This document shows, piece by piece, positions 59,153 through 64,000 of a stretch of DNA of 64,000 nucleotides (the first letter of the stretch is position 1; each line of letters opens with the position of its first letter). The position numbers were made by a program, and so were the translations under genes. The stretch covers positions 216,569,501 through 216,633,500 of the forward strand of contig NC_092341.1 of assembly GCF_046630445.1 (NCBI RefSeq). Direction: 5' to 3'. The notes under the pieces were generated by a model that was not told the origin of the DNA, did no database searches, and saw only the letters and a list, made by a program, of their open reading frames with translations. Source of the DNA: Rutidosis leptorrhynchoides (taxonomy: Eukaryota; Streptophyta; Magnoliopsida; Asterales; Asteraceae).

Positions 59153-60226
59153 TGAAAGGACCCGTTCATATACATTATAAACGATTCACAATAGTTGATT
59201 ACATCGCGAGGTATTTGACCTCTATATGATACATTTTACAAACATTGCATTCGTTTTTAAAAGACAAACTTTCTTTACAACGAAAGTTGACGACATGCAC
59301 ACCATTTCATAATACATCCAACTATAATTGGCTTAATAATAATCTTGATGAACTCAATGACTCGAATGCAACGTCTTTCAAAATATGCCATGAATGACTC
59401 CAAGTAATATCCTTAAAATGAGCTAATGCACAGCGGAAGATTTCTTTAATACCTGAGAATAAACATGCTTTAAAGTGTCAACCAAAAGGTTGGTGAGTTC
59501 ATAGGTTTATCATAACAATCATTTCAATATATTAATAGACCACAAGATTTCCGTTTATAAATATATGTACACTCGCAAGTGTATAAAAGTATTCTATAAG
59601 TTGTAGGCACCTTGTAACAAGCCTTAACGTTCATGTTTTACCCTCTGAAGTACACCAGATCAGGTGTGTTTAAAATAACCTCGAAGTACTAAAGCATCCC
59701 ATAGTCAGGATGAGGTTTGTCTGACCCAATAGATCTATCTTTAGGATTCGCGCCTACCGTACATAGACAAGTAGTTTAATGTTACCAAGCTAAGGGTATA
59801 TTTCTGGTTTAAACCCACGTAGAATTAGTTTTAGTACTTGTGACTATTTCGTAAAACATTTATAAAAACAGCGCATGTATTCTCAGTCCCAAAAATATAT
59901 ATATAAGGGAGCAAATGAAACTCACCATACTGTATTTCGTAGTAAAAATACATATAACGTCATTTAACAAGTGCAAGGTTGGCCTCGGATTCATGAACGT
60001 ATCAATATTGAGATTCAATATTGCAGGAAAGTACGTAGACGCAACGGAGATGATAAACACTAGATTGACCTCACGAGCATACCCATGAACCATACCCATC
60101 ACCTCCATAGCTATAACCCATAATTTCCTTAGCTTCGACTTATTCAAAAAACTATTTTGAAATCACTCGGACAGCACTCTGTCGTAATATTTTATGTATA
60201 CTAATAATATCTTGAAATAATACAGA

Positions 60227-60298
<72 letters not shown>

Positions 60299-61629
60299 TG
60301 AGAGAGTTTAGAGAAATATATTTTTAAGTTTCTATGAAATAATGAAACCTATTGAATTCTATTTATAATAGATTTTTGAATTATTAAAGTGAATTATTAA
60401 AGTATAAATTATTAAAGTAAATTATTAAAGTATGAATTATTAAAGTGAATTATTAAAGTATGAATTATTAAAGTGAATTATTAAAGTATGAATTATTAAA
60501 GTGAATTATTAAAGTTAAAGTAAAGTAAAAGTAAAGTAAAAGTAAAGTAAAAGTAAAGTAAAGGTAAAGTTAAAGTATAGTAAAAGTATAAAAACTATGT
60601 ATGTATAATACGCGTATAAATATATATAATATTAATTTGAATCGTTATATATATTTAATGAAATAAAATATAAATATCGTTATATTTATTATACTGGTTA
60701 AGTAATGAGTTGTCAAAAGTGATTCTAGATATTTATAAAAGTTATATACGTTTTAATAATAAAGTTCTTTTTAAACTGAAAACGTCTTTGTACGTTTGAA
60801 AATAGATTAATAGAATATTATGGAAACCAATTCTCCACTAACTTTTATCTAACTTTCGTAAATGACACTTTTTGTTTTTATTTATAAATAGCTTTACAAA
60901 TTATTCTGAATATCGTTAAGAGGAATAGATTTTCTCAAATCATAGTGGACCTCTCAACGGAGACTTGTAATCATAATTCAATGTTTCTGATAATTCAATC
61001 ATTTAATATATATTTTTTTAATTTCGTCGAAAATCATATTGAAACAAATACGTTCGTGTAAAGTATTATACGTTTAATACTTTATTAATATTCTCAAGTT
61101 ATAATATATATATACATATACATATCTATTTATATATAACGGTTCGTGAATCGTCGGAATTTGGTCGAGGTTATAATGAATGTATGAACACAGTTTAAAA
61201 TTCTTGAGATTTAACTTAACAAACTTTGCTTATTGTGTCGGAATAATATAAAGATTAAAGTTTAAATTTGGTCGAAAATTTCCGGGTCGTCACAGTACCT
61301 ACCCGTTAAAGAAATTTCGTCCCCGAAATTTGATAGAGGTCGTCATGACTAACAATGAGAATGTTATTATAACGATTATAGAGTTTTATCATATTCAAGA
61401 AGCATAGATAAAATAATTCGATTACTCGAAGCGCGTGAGTGAAGTTATCGTAAATGAATGAAATAAGATAATAGTGATTCGTCGTATCTTTTGACGTCAT
61501 CACGATTGATCTCCGAAAAGAAAATCTTTATAATCTATATTGGATTTGATTATTCGGCGATTAAGGAAATTATGATCCTCTTCGAATTAATGCAATAATC
61601 CATTTTGATTTCTCTGTCGGATATTTCAC

Positions 61630-61636
61630 TATAAAT
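61630..61636 (+). promoter_or_regulatory. TATA box upstream of the antisense ORF in LARD copy 2
   Basis: TATAAAT lies 64-70 bp before the ORF's ATG at 61700, with a pyrimidine/adenine-rich leader (CTTACAACTCACACCTTCT) between. The same box is at 39828-39834 on the minus strand in copy 1. It is oriented opposite to the retroelement. Confidence 0.45.
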
Positions 61637-61699
61637 CCACCTCCTTTGTTTTCTTACAACTCACACCTTCTCAACTCATATTTTAAAGTATTTGTCAAT

Positions 61700-61873
61700 A
61701 TGCTTCATCCAGTGCTGATTCTTGATATACTCCTCACTTTCATGTATGTCGCTCTTCTTTTTCATCTGCCTCCGGAAGAATCTATTTACTTCTACTATAC
61801 TCTTGGTTTTATAGTGTTTTTAGTTCTCTCCTGTCTTTATATTGCTATATGCATTGATATATACGGTTTGTGA
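61700..61873 (+). CDS. Antisense small membrane-protein ORF, 57 aa (LARD copy 2)
   Basis: 58 codons including stop, exactly the length of the copy-1 ORF. It starts MLHPVLILDILLTFMYVA, keeps FHLPPEESIYFYYTLG and ends YIAICIDIYGL. Compared with copy 1, by eye there are six synonymous codon changes, five replacements (I/M, S/Y, V/A, L/V, P/S) and a switch of stop codon (TAA to TGA). The replacements mostly keep hydrophobicity. Two membrane segments are predicted. An in-frame ATG 18 codons upstream exists only here. Unknown family. Confidence 0.5.
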   Translation: MLHPVLILDILLTFMYVALLFHLPPEESIYFYYTLGFIVFLVLSCLYIAICIDIYGL

Positions 61874-64000
61874 TTTCTGGGTTGTTGTTGGGTTTTATAT
61901 CTTCCCTTATATTTCAAAGTCCTTGCTTCTTCTATAATTATTGTCATCCACAGTTAATGCTCTCTTCTATTTGCTATGATTTATACTCCCATTTCTAGTT
62001 CGGAGCTTTGTCCTTTCATTTCTTCTTCTTGAGACTAAGCACCGCTTGTAATGGTCCAGAATTCGCAGATATAAATTTCGGAATGAACATTGTTAATGTT
62101 CTAGGAAGGAAATTGTAATGTCACGATCTTGACTTGTCAAATTACCAGAATACCTCAGAAAAGGCCGAATCATCAAGAAATATTTTCTTGATATTTAGAG
62201 ATCAAAGAGTATACAAGAGTCGTGTAATATAGCACATGATGACGTTATGATCTGTGAATCATCATGTTCCATTTAGAAACTCAGCATGAATTACTGTAAT
62301 ATAATCACGTTGATCAAGTGTCATTATATTATACTAACTCATGCTTCAGCTCCCAACACTTCTTCAAGAATATTCCTATTTTAAACTCGAATGTTTCAGA
62401 ATTTAGAAACTAAAATAGTTTCTTTTATGATATAATACAGATAGCGCGAAGAGGTAAATAATTTCAGATAAGAATAATTATAAAAATATCTTCAGAAGTA
62501 TGGATGATATTTATAATGAAAGATACGATGATATCTTAGAATGTCTAATATTAGAGGATGATGAAGGATATTGTCCGCAGGGGTTTAGAGTCAGGAGCAA
62601 GGTATTCGTTAATGACTTCAGCAACTACTGAATCATTTGGATTCTTTGAAGGCAGGTTCAGCCTTTGTGATTTGTCCACAGCCTCCTTCATACTTTGCTC
62701 AATCCGTTTTCCAGTTTCAAAGCTTCTCTTTTTCTGAGCTTTGCCAATATACTATCCTTTATCATCCAACTTTTTACTGTTAAGGTCGTTTACAGTTTTT
62801 GCTGCTTCATCAGCATTTTTCAAAATTTCGAGAACTGGTTCGCAGTTTAGGGTGTTTTTCAGAAATTTCTCATTCAAAGAATGTAAGTCTTGGAGGTAGA
62901 CGTTGTGTGTATATGTAAATGTTGATGTAGAAATGATGCGAGGCTTCAAAATACTGATTGCTGTTTCTCAATAATTGGTATGGCAATTCTTGTTATAAGG
63001 TACGAATGAGTATATGATAGGGTTTAGATAATTATAATGAATTTTTTTTTTTTTTTTGGAAAGTCAAAGATCAGTGAAGTTGTTGGTAAGTTTATTGCTA
63101 ATGTGGTGAATATAAACGATTCTCCGGTAACGTTGGCGAAAGGGCAACGTATCTATCGAGGTTATAATAAGACTGTTTTGATTGAGAAGTCAAAGTTGGC
63201 TTGCTGGAGCTGTGACAAAACTGTCTATTTTGAAACGGAATTGAAAAGTTATTTTAGCTAGTAAATGCCAAAGGGTCTAACAAGGATACGTGTCGAACTA
63301 TGACTTGGGTTTTGAGAGTTTTTCAGGTGTATAACTGTAGGTAACATGTGGTTGGATCATCATCTCGATTGTTCCTTAGTTGAAGTGTCTTCAGAAATTT
63401 TGAAGGGTTTGAGCACATATTGTAATCGTTAATACATATGATGTTCTAACACAGTTTTGAAGTCAAAGTATAGCTTTGAAAGATATAGGAATCTAAGAGT
63501 GATGATACTTGTTATATTTCGAATTGAATTATGTGATTTTAAAATCAGAATATGTAATTGAATTTGAATGAGTATGATTATTTTGATTTATATGAAAGAA
63601 TGTATATTGTTGTGAAAGTAGGGAGTATAGTTGATGATTGCTGAATCAGTTTCGAAAAATGTAATATTTTAATTGTGAATTTATATATCTCTCGGGTATT
63701 ACCTACCCGTTAAATTTTTTTTTTTCACAATTAATATTTTGTACAAAAGAAGTTTATTACAGTCTTTATGAAAATATATGTGTATATTTTCTTTAGATGT
63801 AATATAGATTTAATGAGTTAATATTAAATTAAACTCATTTGTTTTATGGTTGGAACTAGAATTGAGTAATCCATAAAACTTTATAAATTGCATAAGTATT
63901 TCTTCAATAATATTGAAATTATGAATCATTACTTTGTTATTTGTTGGTTTTCGTGAAATTCTTGTGAACTTCGCAAGGTACGAATGATGTTATTTGAAAA
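61874..64000 (-). other. Interior of LARD copy 2
   Basis: It contains the inverted equivalent of the copy-1 coding-like patch (62600-62950, including LNSKKLDDKG and NCEPVLEILKNADEAAKTVN on the minus strand) and a region matching 37620-38300. No retroviral domain is visible in the part inside the window. Confidence 0.5.

Larger units (their letters stand above)
59153..64000 (-). mobile_element. LARD-like element copy 2, inverted, runs off the window
   Basis: The 3' LTR is 59153-61294 (2142 bp). On the element's strand it starts TGTGACGACCC at 61294 and ends CCTTTCA at 59153. It lacks a block of about 870 bp present in both LTRs of copy 1 (the part between 34863 and 35744, including the ATT-rich section). 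The interior 61295-64000 matches copy 1's interior from 40173 backwards, more diverged than the two LTRs of copy 1 are from each other. The 5' end is outside the window. Confidence 0.9.

Overview
The window is nuclear DNA from a flowering plant, very probably a eudicot of the daisy family (Asteraceae). The evidence is a spliced, typically plant GDSL lipase gene, two-gene Mutator (MULE) transposons, plant LINEs and SINEs, a TRIM, and Ty1/copia, chromovirus and Athila LTR elements whose sequences resemble families I recall from Asteraceae genomes. The family-level placement is from memory. Most of the DNA is transposable element; I see one clear host gene and two weaker candidates.

1-8.8 kb: a divergent LTR fragment ending at 1499, a TA tract, a broken transposon ORF, a tRNA-derived SINE, two inverted-repeat DNA elements (2869-3382 and 4664-5483), a hypothetical 134-aa minus-strand ORF, an LTR fragment carrying a complete TRIM with a 5-bp target duplication, and a 5'-truncated LINE with a poly(A) tail.

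8.8-12.6 kb: a complete five-exon GDSL esterase/lipase gene of 376 aa. Its 2.36-kb fourth intron holds a minimal poly(A) retroinsertion, a TIR-like element and a 50-nt fragment matching plant mitochondrial trnK-UUU.

13-25.7 kb: SINE and LINE fragments, a Helitron 3' terminus and three MULEs, each with a perfect 9-bp target duplication (15270-16848, 17940-21181, 23368-25138). The middle MULE has a MuDR-like convergent two-gene layout: a GRF zinc-finger/membrane protein, and a transposase relative keeping the DNA-binding and SWIM domains but lacking the DDE core. The third carries an exon-like coding segment. The second and third lie in or beside a candidate minus-strand host gene (25429 to 21852) of unknown identity.

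25.7-64 kb: a nest of LTR retrotransposons. A copia element is split by a Tekay-like chromovirus. The chromovirus is split by a 9.9-kb non-autonomous LTR element (33416-43315, TSD AAAGC) and by an Athila element (from 44188). The Athila is split by a second, inverted copy of the non-autonomous element (from 59153 to the window end).

The most unusual signals are a 57-codon antisense ORF kept open in both copies of the non-autonomous element, with a TATA-like box upstream; three pairs of GCGATCGC-centred palindromes in the Athila, each pair exactly 32 bp apart; and a block of about 55 bp shared by otherwise different LTRs.
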